DNA of 64,000 bases from positions 3,968,001 to 4,032,000 of the forward strand of contig CP148074.1 of the NCBI GenBank assembly GCA_037482215.1. Reading direction: 5' to 3'. This DNA comes from Pseudomonas mendocina (lineage in GTDB: Bacteria; Pseudomonadota; Gammaproteobacteria; Pseudomonadales; Pseudomonadaceae). Below are positions 36,875-45,317 of the stretch, in pieces (position 1 is the first letter of the stretch; the number at the start of each line of letters is the position of its first letter). The notes beneath the pieces are model-generated. The model saw nothing but the letters and a program-made list of their open reading frames with translations. It did no database searches and was not told where the DNA came from. Both the position numbers and the translations under genes were made by a program.

Positions 36875-37591
36875 GTGACACACTTCCGGATCGAACAATG
36901 GCGCGCCTGGGCACCAGGCGTGGACAGTACGGCTGACTGGCTTGCCTGGCACCAGGCACCGTCGTGCCTGCCCGATCTTGGCCAGCAGCCCGATGTCAGT
37001 GCATTGCCTGCGATGCAACGCCGCCGCCTTAGCAGGCTGGCACGCATGGCATTCCATGTGGCCTGGCCACTGGCAGAAGATTTGCCGCAAGTGCCTATGG
37101 TGTTCACCAGCCGACACGGTGAAACACCACGTACGTTGGCGATCCTCAGCGATCTTGCACATAACGAGCCGCTGTCTCCCACCCAATTCAGCCTTTCGGT
37201 GCACAACGCCATTATCGGCTTGTGGTCGATCCAGCGTAGCGACACCAGCGAAATGACGGCCCTAGCAGGCGAAGGTGATGGTCTGGAAACCGCCGTACTG
37301 GAAGCCTGCGGCCTGCTTCAGGAAGGCGCGCCGGCCGTGTTGCTGGTCATTGCCGAAGAAACACCGCCCGAACTGTATCGCCCCTATATAGATGACGTGC
37401 CATTCCCCTATGCCGTTGCCCTGCTGCTTACGCCCGGCAATGACTGGAACCTGCAATTGAGCAAGGAAAGCGGACCACGCTCGCAGTGGCCCCACGCTCT
37501 GAATCTGGTACGCGCGCTGTGCGGTGGCCAGACGGTATTGCAGCATCATTGGAAGAACCGGAAGTGGACATGGTCGAACGAAAAGGTCTGA
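36875..37591 (+). CDS. Ketoacyl-synthase-like protein, chain-length-factor type (ApeC-like)
   Basis: 238 residues, matching the short beta-ketoacyl synthase N-terminal-like family found first in aryl polyene clusters. It has the front-half fold (VFTSRHGETPRTLAIL, FSLSVHNAIIGLWSI) but no active-site Cys or the two His of a working ketosynthase, so it should pair with the true ketosynthase at 51277 as a chain-length factor. GTG start at 36875 (M)THFRIEQW. First gene of the cluster; it overlaps the next by 22 bases. Confidence 0.82.
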   Translation: MTHFRIEQWRAWAPGVDSTADWLAWHQAPSCLPDLGQQPDVSALPAMQRRRLSRLARMAFHVAWPLAEDLPQVPMVFTSRHGETPRTLAILSDLAHNEPLSPTQFSLSVHNAIIGLWSIQRSDTSEMTALAGEGDGLETAVLEACGLLQEGAPAVLLVIAEETPPELYRPYIDDVPFPYAVALLLTPGNDWNLQLSKESGPRSQWPHALNLVRALCGGQTVLQHHWKNRKWTWSNEKV

Positions 37592-38373
37592 GCACATACA
37601 GCCATCCTTACTGGTGGCGCTTGATCGCAACTGCTTTGAGTTTCAGCCTATTCGGAATCGGCGGCTTCCTCCTGCGCGTTCTGGTCTTCCCACTGCTGCG
37701 ACTGCTGCCCGGTGATGCCGTCACCCAGCGCACTCGCTCCCGTGCCGTGGTCAGTGCGACCTTCTACTACTTTGTCCGCTTTATGTACCGCACTGGCGTG
37801 CTGACCTATGAAGTAGAAGGCATCGAACGCCTGGGGCAACCGGGGCAAATGGTCATTGCCAACCATCCATCCCTGATCGACGTGGTGGTGCTCATTGCCT
37901 TTATCCGCGACGCCAACTGCATCGTTAAAGAAAGCCTCTGGCACAACCCCTTTATGCGCGGGCCTATCCGCGCCGCGCAGTACATCAGCAACAGCGGCAG
38001 CGTGGACATGCTGGAAGAAGCAGCAGGCGCCTTGCGAGAAGGCCAAACCCTGATCGTATTCCCCGAAGGCACCCGCACCACGCCGGGTGAGTTTCGTGAG
38101 TTTCACCGTGGTGCTGCGGCCATTGCCCTGCGCGGTGCCCGCGTGGTGACACCGGTTGTGATCGATGTCACCCCCACGACCCTGACCAAGGCTGAACCTT
38201 GGTACAGCATTCCGTCGCGACGTTTTCACTTCCGCCTGCGCGTGGGTGAGGATATCGACGTACAAGCGTTCAATGGCGCCGACCCTGCCCCGGTGGCCTC
38301 ACGCAAACTTAATCAATTCCTGCACCAGCACTTCCTTAAGGAGCTCGCCCGAGATGAGCAATCTAGAACTTGA
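37570..38373 (+). CDS. PlsC-type 1-acyltransferase of the aryl polyene cluster
   Basis: 267 residues. One N-terminal hydrophobic segment (LIATALSFSLFGIGGFLLRVLVF), then the glycerolipid acyltransferase motifs ANHPSLIDVV (HX4D) and FPEGTRTTPGEF. In aryl polyene clusters such enzymes help attach the polyene to a lipid-like anchor. The ATG at 37570 (MVERKGLSTYSHPYWW) is chosen; a longer frame would run 106 bases into the previous gene. It overlaps the next gene (ACP) by 20 bases. Confidence 0.85.
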   Translation: MVERKGLSTYSHPYWWRLIATALSFSLFGIGGFLLRVLVFPLLRLLPGDAVTQRTRSRAVVSATFYYFVRFMYRTGVLTYEVEGIERLGQPGQMVIANHPSLIDVVVLIAFIRDANCIVKESLWHNPFMRGPIRAAQYISNSGSVDMLEEAAGALREGQTLIVFPEGTRTTPGEFREFHRGAAAIALRGARVVTPVVIDVTPTTLTKAEPWYSIPSRRFHFRLRVGEDIDVQAFNGADPAPVASRKLNQFLHQHFLKELARDEQSRT

Positions 38374-38614
38374 AATTAAGAATCTGATCATCGACGCCCT
38401 GGGCCTTGAAGACATGACCGCCGAAGACATCGCCGCCGACCTCACCCTGTTCGGTGAAGGTTTAGGCCTGGACTCGGTAGACGCCCTGGAGCTAGGCCTG
38501 GCCATCCAGAAACGCTTCGGCATCAAGATTGACGCTGAAGCCAAGGACACCCGCAAGCACTTCGCCAACGTGGCCAGTCTGGCGGCATTCGTTTCTTCGC
38601 AACAACCCGCCTGA
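38354..38614 (+). CDS. Acyl carrier protein 1 of the aryl polyene cluster
   Basis: 86 residues, acidic, with the phosphopantetheine site LGLDSVDALEL; the modified Ser is S41. Start at 38354 (MSNLELEIKNLIIDALGLED) overlaps the acyltransferase end and gives a normal ACP length. Carries either the aryl starter or the growing chain. Confidence 0.93.
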   Translation: MSNLELEIKNLIIDALGLEDMTAEDIAADLTLFGEGLGLDSVDALELGLAIQKRFGIKIDAEAKDTRKHFANVASLAAFVSSQQPA

Positions 38615-38625
38615 GGATCGCGCCG

Positions 38626-38886
38626 ATGCAAACCCGTGACGATATTTTCAACACCCTGCGCGACGCCCTCGTTGAACTGTTTGAACTGGAACCTGAGCGC
38701 ATCACGCTTCAGGCCAACCTGTATCAGGACTTGGAAATCGACAGCATTGATGCCGTCGACCTGATCGACCACATCAAGCGCCAGACCGGCAAAAAGCTCG
38801 CGGCCGAAGAGTTCAAAGCCGTGCGCACCGTGGGCGATGTGGTTGAAGCCGTATTCCAACTGGTCAACAGCCCAGCCGCTGAATAA
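38626..38886 (+). CDS. Acyl carrier protein 2 of the aryl polyene cluster
   Basis: 86 residues with the site LEIDSIDAVDLIDH (S40). GAGGA is eight bases before the ATG. Only distantly similar to ACP 1, which fits the two-ACP scheme known for aryl polyenes (one for starter activation, one for chain extension). Its stop overlaps the next start (TAATG). Confidence 0.93.
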   Translation: MQTRDDIFNTLRDALVELFELEPERITLQANLYQDLEIDSIDAVDLIDHIKRQTGKKLAAEEFKAVRTVGDVVEAVFQLVNSPAAE

Positions 38887-39431
38887 TGGCGCGCCTGTTT
38901 GGCCTGCTGTTGCTGATTGCCGGAGTGCTCTACCCGTTTGCCGTGTATTACGGCATGGAGCACCTGTCGCCCCAGTGGTTTGCCGTATGCCTCGGCGTGC
39001 TGTGGCTCGCCCGTGCGCTTTCGCAGCGGGGCAAGCCCGGCAACCTGTGGATGACGGCGGTTGCACTGTCGTTCTGCCTGCTACTGGGCTTGTCGGCACA
39101 AGAACAGCTGCTGCGCTGGTATCCAGTGCTGCTCAACGGCTTGCTGATGGTGACATTTGGTCTGAGCTTAAAGTATGGCCCGCCGCTGATTGAGCGACTG
39201 GCACGTATTCGTGAGCCGTACTTGCCCGAGGTCGCTATCCGCCATATACGGCGGGTCACACAGGTGTGGACACTGTTTTTCCTGCTCAACGGCTTGGTGG
39301 TTGTGGCGCTGAATTTCTGGGCCCCACTAAGTTGGTGGACGCTGTACACCGGCCTGATTGCCTATGTGTTGATGGGCCTGTTGTTTGTCGGTGAGTGGCT
39401 GGTACGCCAGCACGTAAGGAGACACGAATGA
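38886..39431 (+). CDS. Integral membrane protein of aryl polyene clusters (COG4648-like)
   Basis: 181 residues with about five to six transmembrane helices (LFGLLLLIAGVLYPFAVYYG, WFAVCLGVLWLARAL, and others) and the motif LERIREPYLP-like RIREPYLPEVAIRHIRRVTQ in a loop. Such proteins occur in almost every aryl polyene cluster; their job is not known. Coupled to the genes on both sides by one- and four-base overlaps. Confidence 0.8.
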   Translation: MARLFGLLLLIAGVLYPFAVYYGMEHLSPQWFAVCLGVLWLARALSQRGKPGNLWMTAVALSFCLLLGLSAQEQLLRWYPVLLNGLLMVTFGLSLKYGPPLIERLARIREPYLPEVAIRHIRRVTQVWTLFFLLNGLVVVALNFWAPLSWWTLYTGLIAYVLMGLLFVGEWLVRQHVRRHE

Positions 39432-41113
39432 ACTGGCTGCCCCTTGAGCGCCTGTTAGAAACTGCCCAGCCTGGCCGTCAGGTGACGCCACAGCTGGAGC
39501 ATCCCGCACTGCTGCAACAGGCCCTGCAATTGGCCTTTGTTCTGCAACAGCGCGGCGTACAGCGTCTGGCCCTGCATATGGAAGACGCCGGTGAGCTGGC
39601 CATTGCCCTGCTGGCCGCTTGGCGCGCTGGCATCGCCGTTGTGCTACCGGCTGATGCGCAAGCCAACACCCGTCAGCGCCTGGCCACCAGCTGTGACCTG
39701 TGGCTGGACACCCTCGACGGCCTGTTCACAGCGGCCAGCCCGGCACTCGATCCCGCCCTGCTGGCGGTGGATAACTGCCGTCTGACCCTGAGCACTTCGG
39801 GCTCCAGTGGTGAAGCCAAGCTGATCGACAAATCCCTGCGTCAGCTCAGCAACGAAGTCGAAGCACTGGAAGCCCTCTGGGGCGAACAAGTTGCCGGTGC
39901 GACCATTTTCGGCAGCGTTGCCGCGCAGCATATTTACGGGCTGCTATTCCGCGTGCTGTGGCCGCTGTGCGCCGGGCGCTGTTTTATCCCCCGTGCCTTG
40001 CCGTTCCCAGAAGATTTACAGCGCGAAAGCCTGAACCTGATCCGCGAAGACAGCAGCAAGCGTTTCGCTTGGGTAGCCAGCCCCGCCCTGCTCAAACGCA
40101 TGGGTGACAACCTCGACTGGGCCGCGCTGCAACAGGTGCGTCAGGTGTTTTCCTCCGGCGGTGCGTTGCCTGCTGAAACCGCCACGGAGCTGCACCGCCT
40201 GCTCGGTCAGTGGCCGACTGAAATCTACGGCAGTTCGGAAACCGGCGGCATCGCCTGGCGCCAAGGTGGCGAGCTGTGGACGCCGTTTGCAGGGATTGAA
40301 ACCGGCAGCAATGAGGACGGCGCGCTCAATCTGATCTCCCCTTATTTGCCGGAAGGCCACCGCGAGCAGACTGCCGATGCTGTGAGCTTTGAAGCCGATG
40401 GCCGTTTCCGCCTGCTGGGTCGTCTGGATCGCATCATCAAGCTGGAAGAAAAACGCATCTCCCTGCCCATGTTGGAGCAAGCACTGATCAATCATGAATG
40501 GGTCAGTGATGCCCGTTTAGGCGTGATTCAGCAGGGCCGCGCCTACCTCGGCGCACTGGTCAGCCTGTCGCCTGCAGGCCTGCATGCGTTGCGCAATCAG
40601 GGCCGCCGTACACTGACGGAAACCCTGCGCCAGCACCTCACACAACACACCGAAGCCATCGCCCTGCCGCGTCGCTGGCGGCTGCTCGCACAGCTGCCGT
40701 ACAACGCACAAGGCAAGCTGACGCAAGTCTGTGTGGATGAATTGCTCGCAGCACCGCGTCCCAAACTGGTCGAGCCACTGTCGGCCGTCGAGCAGGATGG
40801 CGAGTGGCAACTGGAGCTGGATATCCCGCTGGATTTGGCCTACTTCACCGGCCACTTCCCGCAGACCCCGGTGCTGCCTGGCGTAGTGCAGGTGGACTGG
40901 GCCCAGCAACTGGCTCGGCGCCTGATCCCCGATTTGCCACCCCGTTTCGGCGGCATGGAAGTGCTTAAGTTTCAGCAACTGGTGCGCCCCGGCGACCGCC
41001 TGCAACTGACCCTGCGTTTCGATGCCGAGCGCGGCAAGCTGTATTTCGCCTTCCGCAATGGCGAGGCAGCCTGTTCATCTGGCCGCATTCTGCTGGGGGC
41101 TGCCGGTGTATAA
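39428..41113 (+). CDS. AMP-dependent aryl-acid ligase fused to a hotdog dehydratase (ApeH-ApeI-like fusion)
   Basis: 561 residues. Residues 1-440 are an adenylate-forming ligase: P-loop STSGSSGEAKLIDK, IYGSSETGGIAWRQ, and RLDRIIKLEEKRIS with the hinge. It should activate an aromatic acid and load it on the cluster ACP. Residues 445-561 are a FabZ/FabA-like hotdog domain with the catalytic-type loop YFTGHFPQTPVLPGV. In Escherichia coli these are two proteins, ApeH and ApeI. The ATG at 39428 overlaps the previous stop by four bases; an earlier Met has no family support. Confidence 0.88.
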   Translation: MNWLPLERLLETAQPGRQVTPQLEHPALLQQALQLAFVLQQRGVQRLALHMEDAGELAIALLAAWRAGIAVVLPADAQANTRQRLATSCDLWLDTLDGLFTAASPALDPALLAVDNCRLTLSTSGSSGEAKLIDKSLRQLSNEVEALEALWGEQVAGATIFGSVAAQHIYGLLFRVLWPLCAGRCFIPRALPFPEDLQRESLNLIREDSSKRFAWVASPALLKRMGDNLDWAALQQVRQVFSSGGALPAETATELHRLLGQWPTEIYGSSETGGIAWRQGGELWTPFAGIETGSNEDGALNLISPYLPEGHREQTADAVSFEADGRFRLLGRLDRIIKLEEKRISLPMLEQALINHEWVSDARLGVIQQGRAYLGALVSLSPAGLHALRNQGRRTLTETLRQHLTQHTEAIALPRRWRLLAQLPYNAQGKLTQVCVDELLAAPRPKLVEPLSAVEQDGEWQLELDIPLDLAYFTGHFPQTPVLPGVVQVDWAQQLARRLIPDLPPRFGGMEVLKFQQLVRPGDRLQLTLRFDAERGKLYFAFRNGEAACSSGRILLGAAGV

Positions 41114-41840
41114 GGCCTGCGCGGTGATTCCGGTCTACAACCACGGGCGTACCCTGCCTGCGGTGGTGGCCGAGTTGCACAAAGCCGGTTTGCCCTGCGT
41201 ACTGGTGGATGATGCCTCTGCTGCCGAGTGCGCTGCCGTGATGGATCAGCTCGCCACTCAGGCCGACACTCACCTGCTGCGGCTGCCGCAGAACCAAGGC
41301 AAAGGCGGCGCGGTGATGGCCGGCCTACGCGAAGCCGCTCGCCTCGGTTTTACCCATGCCTTGCAGGTAGATGCCGACGGCCAGCACAACCTGAGCGATG
41401 TCAGCGTGTTTGTCAGCGCCTCGCAAACTGCGCCGGATGCACTGATCTGCGGTTATCCACAGTACGACGCCAGTGTGCCGAAAGGCCGTCTGTATGCGCG
41501 CTACCTGACCCACGTGTGGGTGTGGATCAACACCCTGTCGCTGCAAATCCGCGATTCAATGTGCGGCTTCCGCGTATACCCACTGGCGCAGACTCTGGCG
41601 CTGATCAACCACGTCAATATCGGTAAACGAATGGATTTCGACACCGAGGTACTCGTGCGTCTGGCCTGGCGCAATCAGCCCATGCACTGGCTGCCCACCC
41701 GCGTGCACTACCCGGAGGATGGCCTGTCCCACTTCCGCCTGTGGCACGACAACGCGCTGATCTCAAAAATGCACGCCAAGCTCTTCTTCGGCATGCTCCT
41801 GCGCGCCCCGCGTATCCTCTGGCAAAGGTGCTGGCGATGA
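41106..41840 (+). CDS. Family 2 glycosyltransferase
   Basis: 244 residues with the GT2 (GT-A) fold: ACAVIPVYNHGRTL at the front, VDDASAA, NQGKGGAVMAGLREA and LQVDADGQHN (DxD metal site). It probably adds a sugar to the polyene head group or anchor. The GTG at 41106 is chosen: it has GGGGG upstream, overlaps the ligase stop by eight bases and puts the first beta strand at the front; the ATG further up lies deep in the ligase gene. Confidence 0.84.
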   Translation: MYKACAVIPVYNHGRTLPAVVAELHKAGLPCVLVDDASAAECAAVMDQLATQADTHLLRLPQNQGKGGAVMAGLREAARLGFTHALQVDADGQHNLSDVSVFVSASQTAPDALICGYPQYDASVPKGRLYARYLTHVWVWINTLSLQIRDSMCGFRVYPLAQTLALINHVNIGKRMDFDTEVLVRLAWRNQPMHWLPTRVHYPEDGLSHFRLWHDNALISKMHAKLFFGMLLRAPRILWQRCWR

Positions 41841-42772
41841 GCAGTCAACACTGGGCCAGACAGCGCGAACGCGGCAGCTATATCCTGATGAAGCTGACGG
41901 TCATGCTCTCGCGCCTGCTCGGCCGTCGCCTAATCAGCCCGCTGCTGCACCTGATCGTTGCCTACTTTTACCTGTTCGGCAGCACCGCCCGACGCAGCAT
42001 TTTCGAATACCAGCAGAACCTGGCGCAGTGGAGCGCCCGCCCTGATCTCAAGCCCACCCAGCTGACCGTGTTCCGCCAGTTCATGGCCTTTGCTGACACG
42101 CTGCTGGACAAGCTTGATGTGTGGAGCGGCAGGATTGGCCTGGAGCGCCTGGAGCTGGTCGACCCGGAGAACATCTGCGGCAAGTTATATGAGCAAGGCC
42201 GCGGGCAGATTCTGGTGGCTTCGCACTTAGGCAACCCGGAAGTCTGCCGCGCCCTGGCCGAAATCGGCGAAGACGTGACCATGAACGTCCTGTTGCACAC
42301 CAAACACGCCGAACAATTCAACCGGTTGCTCAGTGAGTCCGGTGCCAGTCAAATGCGCCTGATCCAGGTCAGCGAACTGGACGCCGCAACCATGATGCAA
42401 TTGTCCGAACGCCTGGATCGGGGCGAGTGGCTGGCCATTGCCGGCGACCGCGTCCCGCTGCGAGGCAGCCGCAAAGCCATTGTGGAGTTTCTCGGCAAGC
42501 CCGCCGCGTTCCCACAAGGCCCATGGCTGATGGCGGGACTGTTGCAATGCCCGGTCAACCTGATTCATTGCCTGAAGTTCGATGGCCGCTACAAGGTCAC
42601 CATCGAGCCGTTTGCCGAGCGCATCGAATGGAAGCGCAGCGAGCGTGATCAGGTGATTCAACACTGGGCCCAACGCTATGCCGACAGCCTGGCACAGCGC
42701 TGCCTGAGTGCCCCTTTGCAGTGGTTCAACTTCTACCCGTTCTGGAATAAAGATGACGACACACCAGCCTGA
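41837..42772 (+). CDS. LpxL/HtrB-type acyltransferase
   Basis: 311 residues of the lysophospholipid / lipid A late acyltransferase family: start MSSQHWARQRERGSY, one membrane helix, the motif ASHLGNPEVCRA (HX4E), then AGDRVPLRGSRK and a hydrophobic PQGPWLMAGLL. It may transfer the polyene or a fatty acyl chain to a glycolipid acceptor in the inner membrane. ATGA overlap with the GT2 gene. Confidence 0.87.
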   Translation: MSSQHWARQRERGSYILMKLTVMLSRLLGRRLISPLLHLIVAYFYLFGSTARRSIFEYQQNLAQWSARPDLKPTQLTVFRQFMAFADTLLDKLDVWSGRIGLERLELVDPENICGKLYEQGRGQILVASHLGNPEVCRALAEIGEDVTMNVLLHTKHAEQFNRLLSESGASQMRLIQVSELDAATMMQLSERLDRGEWLAIAGDRVPLRGSRKAIVEFLGKPAAFPQGPWLMAGLLQCPVNLIHCLKFDGRYKVTIEPFAERIEWKRSERDQVIQHWAQRYADSLAQRCLSAPLQWFNFYPFWNKDDDTPA

Positions 42773-44294
42773 TCCCGTAGTTTTTGGCGAGCATGCTCTG
42801 AGCATCGAACAGATCGTTGCCCTGTCTCAGCGCCGCGCTCCGGCGCAGCTGCAGAGCGACGCCGCCTACCGGGAGAAAATCGCCAAGGGCGCCCGCTACC
42901 TCGACAGCCTGCTCGACCGCGAAGGCGAGATCTACGGCATTACCACCGGCTACGGCGACTCCTGCGTGGTCTCCGTACCGCTGCATCAGGTTGAAGCCCT
43001 GCCGCGCCACCTGTTCACCTTCCACGGCTGCGGCCTGGGCAAACTGCTGGATGCGCCGAGCACCCGTGCCGTACTGGCCAGCCGTTTGCAGTCGTTGTGC
43101 CACGGGGTTTCTGGCGTACGCGTAGAACTGCTGGAGCGTCTGCAAGCCTTCCTTGAGCACGACATTCTGCCGCTGATCCCGGAAGAAGGCTCGGTGGGTG
43201 CCAGTGGCGACCTCACGCCGCTGTCTTACGTTGCCGCGACCTTAACGGGTGAGCGTGACGTCCTGTACAAAGGCGAACGCCGCACCTCCGCGGAGGTTCA
43301 CGCTGAGCTTGGCTGGACGCCGCTAACCCTGCGCCCGAAAGAAGCCCTGGCCCTCATGAACGGCACAGCGGTGATGACTGCCCTGGCCTGCTTGGCCTAC
43401 TCCCGCGCCGATTACCTGCTGAAGCTGGCGACCCGCATCACCGCACTCAACGTGGTGGCCCTGGAAGGCAACCCGGAGCACTTTGACGAGCGCCTGTTCG
43501 CCGCCAAACCCCATCCGGGCCAGACTCAGGTTGCCGCCTGGCTGCGCCAAGACTTGGCGATTAACGCGCCAACGGCTCCGCTGCATCGCCTGCAAGATCG
43601 CTACTCGCTGCGCTGCGCCCCACACGTACTCGGCGTATTGGCCGACAGCCTAGGCCTGCTGCGCCAGTTCATCGAGACTGAACTGAACAGCGCCAACGAC
43701 AACCCGCTGATTGATGCCGAAGCCGAGCGCGTGCTGCACGGCGGCCACTTCTACGGCGGGCATATCGCCTTCGCCATGGACAGCCTGAAGAATCTGGTGG
43801 GCAACGTTGCTGACCTGCTCGACCGCCAGCTCGCCCTGCTGGTCGACGTGCGCTACAACCACGGCCTGCCGAGCAACCTGTCCGGCGCGCCAGCGGAAAC
43901 CGCGATGATCAACCACGGCTTTAAGGCCGTGCAGATCGGCGCCAGCGCCTGGACCGCCGAAGCGCTGAAAAACACCATGCCGGCTAGCGTGTTCTCGCGC
44001 TCCACTGAATGCCACAACCAGGACAAAGTCAGCATGGGCACCATCGCCGCCCGCGATGCCCTGCGCAGCTTGGAGCTGGCCGAACAAGTGGCCGCCGCCA
44101 CCTTGCTGGCCGCCAACCAAGGCGTATGGCTGCGTCAGCAGGCCGGTAAAGACGACATCCCAGCACCGCTGCTGAGCATGCGCGAGCAGTTGGCCAGCGA
44201 GTTCCCGCCGGTGATCGAAGACCGCGCACTGGAAGCAGAGCTGCGCCTGTGCCTGACCCGTATCCGCGAACAACACTGGAGCCTGTATGCGTAG
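42753..44294 (+). CDS. MIO-type aromatic amino acid / histidine ammonia-lyase
   Basis: 513 residues. A150-S151-G152 in SVGASGDLTPLSYVA forms the MIO prosthetic group, and Y61 in YGITTGYG fits the catalytic Tyr. Further landmarks are NSANDNPLID and STECHNQDKVSMGTIAARD. The two selectivity positions (His-Leu in tyrosine, Phe-Leu in phenylalanine, Ser-His in histidine ammonia-lyase) are F90-H91 here, a mix that fits none cleanly. In this cluster it should deaminate an aromatic amino acid to a (hydroxy)cinnamate-like starter, as tyrosine ammonia-lyase does for flexirubin. Histidine catabolism is unlikely, as no hut gene is near. Overlaps both neighbours. Confidence 0.9.
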   Translation: MTTHQPDPVVFGEHALSIEQIVALSQRRAPAQLQSDAAYREKIAKGARYLDSLLDREGEIYGITTGYGDSCVVSVPLHQVEALPRHLFTFHGCGLGKLLDAPSTRAVLASRLQSLCHGVSGVRVELLERLQAFLEHDILPLIPEEGSVGASGDLTPLSYVAATLTGERDVLYKGERRTSAEVHAELGWTPLTLRPKEALALMNGTAVMTALACLAYSRADYLLKLATRITALNVVALEGNPEHFDERLFAAKPHPGQTQVAAWLRQDLAINAPTAPLHRLQDRYSLRCAPHVLGVLADSLGLLRQFIETELNSANDNPLIDAEAERVLHGGHFYGGHIAFAMDSLKNLVGNVADLLDRQLALLVDVRYNHGLPSNLSGAPAETAMINHGFKAVQIGASAWTAEALKNTMPASVFSRSTECHNQDKVSMGTIAARDALRSLELAEQVAAATLLAANQGVWLRQQAGKDDIPAPLLSMREQLASEFPPVIEDRALEAELRLCLTRIREQHWSLYA

Positions 44295-44712
44295 CAAAGG
44301 TGTGGTGCAGGCTGAGATCGAGCTGCAAGTCCAGTTCTACGACGTCGACATGATGGAAGTGGTTTGGCACGGCCACTACGTCAAATACTTCGAGCAGGCG
44401 CGCTGTGCCCTGCTCGACAAGCTCGGCCACAACTACACGCAGATGCGCGACGCTGGATACGCCTGGCCGATCATCGACCTGCAAGTGCGCTACATGCGTG
44501 GCGCACAGTTCGGCCAGAAGCTGATTGTCCGAGCGGATCTGGTGGAGTGGGAAAACCGCCTGAAGATCAACTACCTGATCGTCGACGCCGAAACCGGCGA
44601 GCGCATGACACGTGGCAGCAGCGTGCAGGTGGCGGTGGAAATCGCCAGCCGCGAGATGCAGTTCGTCTGTCCGAAAGTCTTCACGGATGCCGTCGAGAGG
44701 GCCATGCAATGA
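44287..44712 (+). CDS. 4HBT-type thioesterase (ApeK-like)
   Basis: 141-residue hotdog thioesterase: VQFYDVDMMEVVWHGHYVKY (the Asp of the 4HBT/YbgC class) and FEQARCALLDKLG. In aryl polyene systems this enzyme releases finished or stalled chains from ACP. Eight-base overlap with the ammonia-lyase gene and ATGA-type overlap with the LolA-like gene. Confidence 0.88.
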   Translation: MRSKGVVQAEIELQVQFYDVDMMEVVWHGHYVKYFEQARCALLDKLGHNYTQMRDAGYAWPIIDLQVRYMRGAQFGQKLIVRADLVEWENRLKINYLIVDAETGERMTRGSSVQVAVEIASREMQFVCPKVFTDAVERAMQ

Positions 44713-45317
44713 GCTTAAGGGCAGTCACCAGAAGTTTCTCCATTGTCCTGCTTGGGCTGCTGGCAACCGCCGCCCAAGCCTTCGATCTGGATCAGCTCAG
44801 CGCCCAGTTGGCCAAGCCCGCCGTGGTGCGCGGCCCGCTGATTCAAGAGAAACACCTGCGTGCCCTGCCCAAGCCACTGACCAGCCGTGGCCAGTTCGTG
44901 CTCAGTGGCGAACACGGCCTGCTCTGGCAACTGCAAAGCCCGCTTAAGCAGGATTACCGCATTACCCAAAACGGCATCGCCAAGCGCACCGCCGCAGGCT
45001 GGCAACAACAGCCGGGGCAGGATGTAGCGGCCCAGCAAAGCCGTCTGTTTCTGGCCGTACTCAAAGGCGACCACAGCGGCCTTGCCCGTGACTTTCAGTT
45101 GGAGCTGAGCGGCACGGCGGACAACTGGCAACTGAACCTGACGCCCAACTCGCTGCTGCTGAAACAAATCTTCAGTCGCATTCAGATTGAGGGTGGCGCG
45201 CTGGTTAAGCAGATCGAACTGAGCGAAACCCAGGGCGATCGCACCGTGCTGCGTCTGCCAGACAGCCAGACCGGTGATGCCCTGAGCGAACAGGAGCTGC
45301 GCGACTTTGAACAGTGA
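44709..45317 (+). CDS. LolA-like periplasmic carrier (ApeL-like)
   Basis: 202 residues. A Sec signal peptide (SFSIVLLGLLATAAQA) is followed by a LolA/LolB-fold domain: VVRGPLIQEKHLRALPKPLTSRG matches the outer-membrane lipoprotein carrier pattern, as does GLLWQLQSPLKQDYRI. It presumably shuttles the lipidic polyene across the periplasm, with the MMPL protein encoded next. The ATG at 44709 gives the signal peptide; upstream starts lie inside the thioesterase gene. Confidence 0.86.
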   Translation: MSLRAVTRSFSIVLLGLLATAAQAFDLDQLSAQLAKPAVVRGPLIQEKHLRALPKPLTSRGQFVLSGEHGLLWQLQSPLKQDYRITQNGIAKRTAAGWQQQPGQDVAAQQSRLFLAVLKGDHSGLARDFQLELSGTADNWQLNLTPNSLLLKQIFSRIQIEGGALVKQIELSETQGDRTVLRLPDSQTGDALSEQELRDFEQ

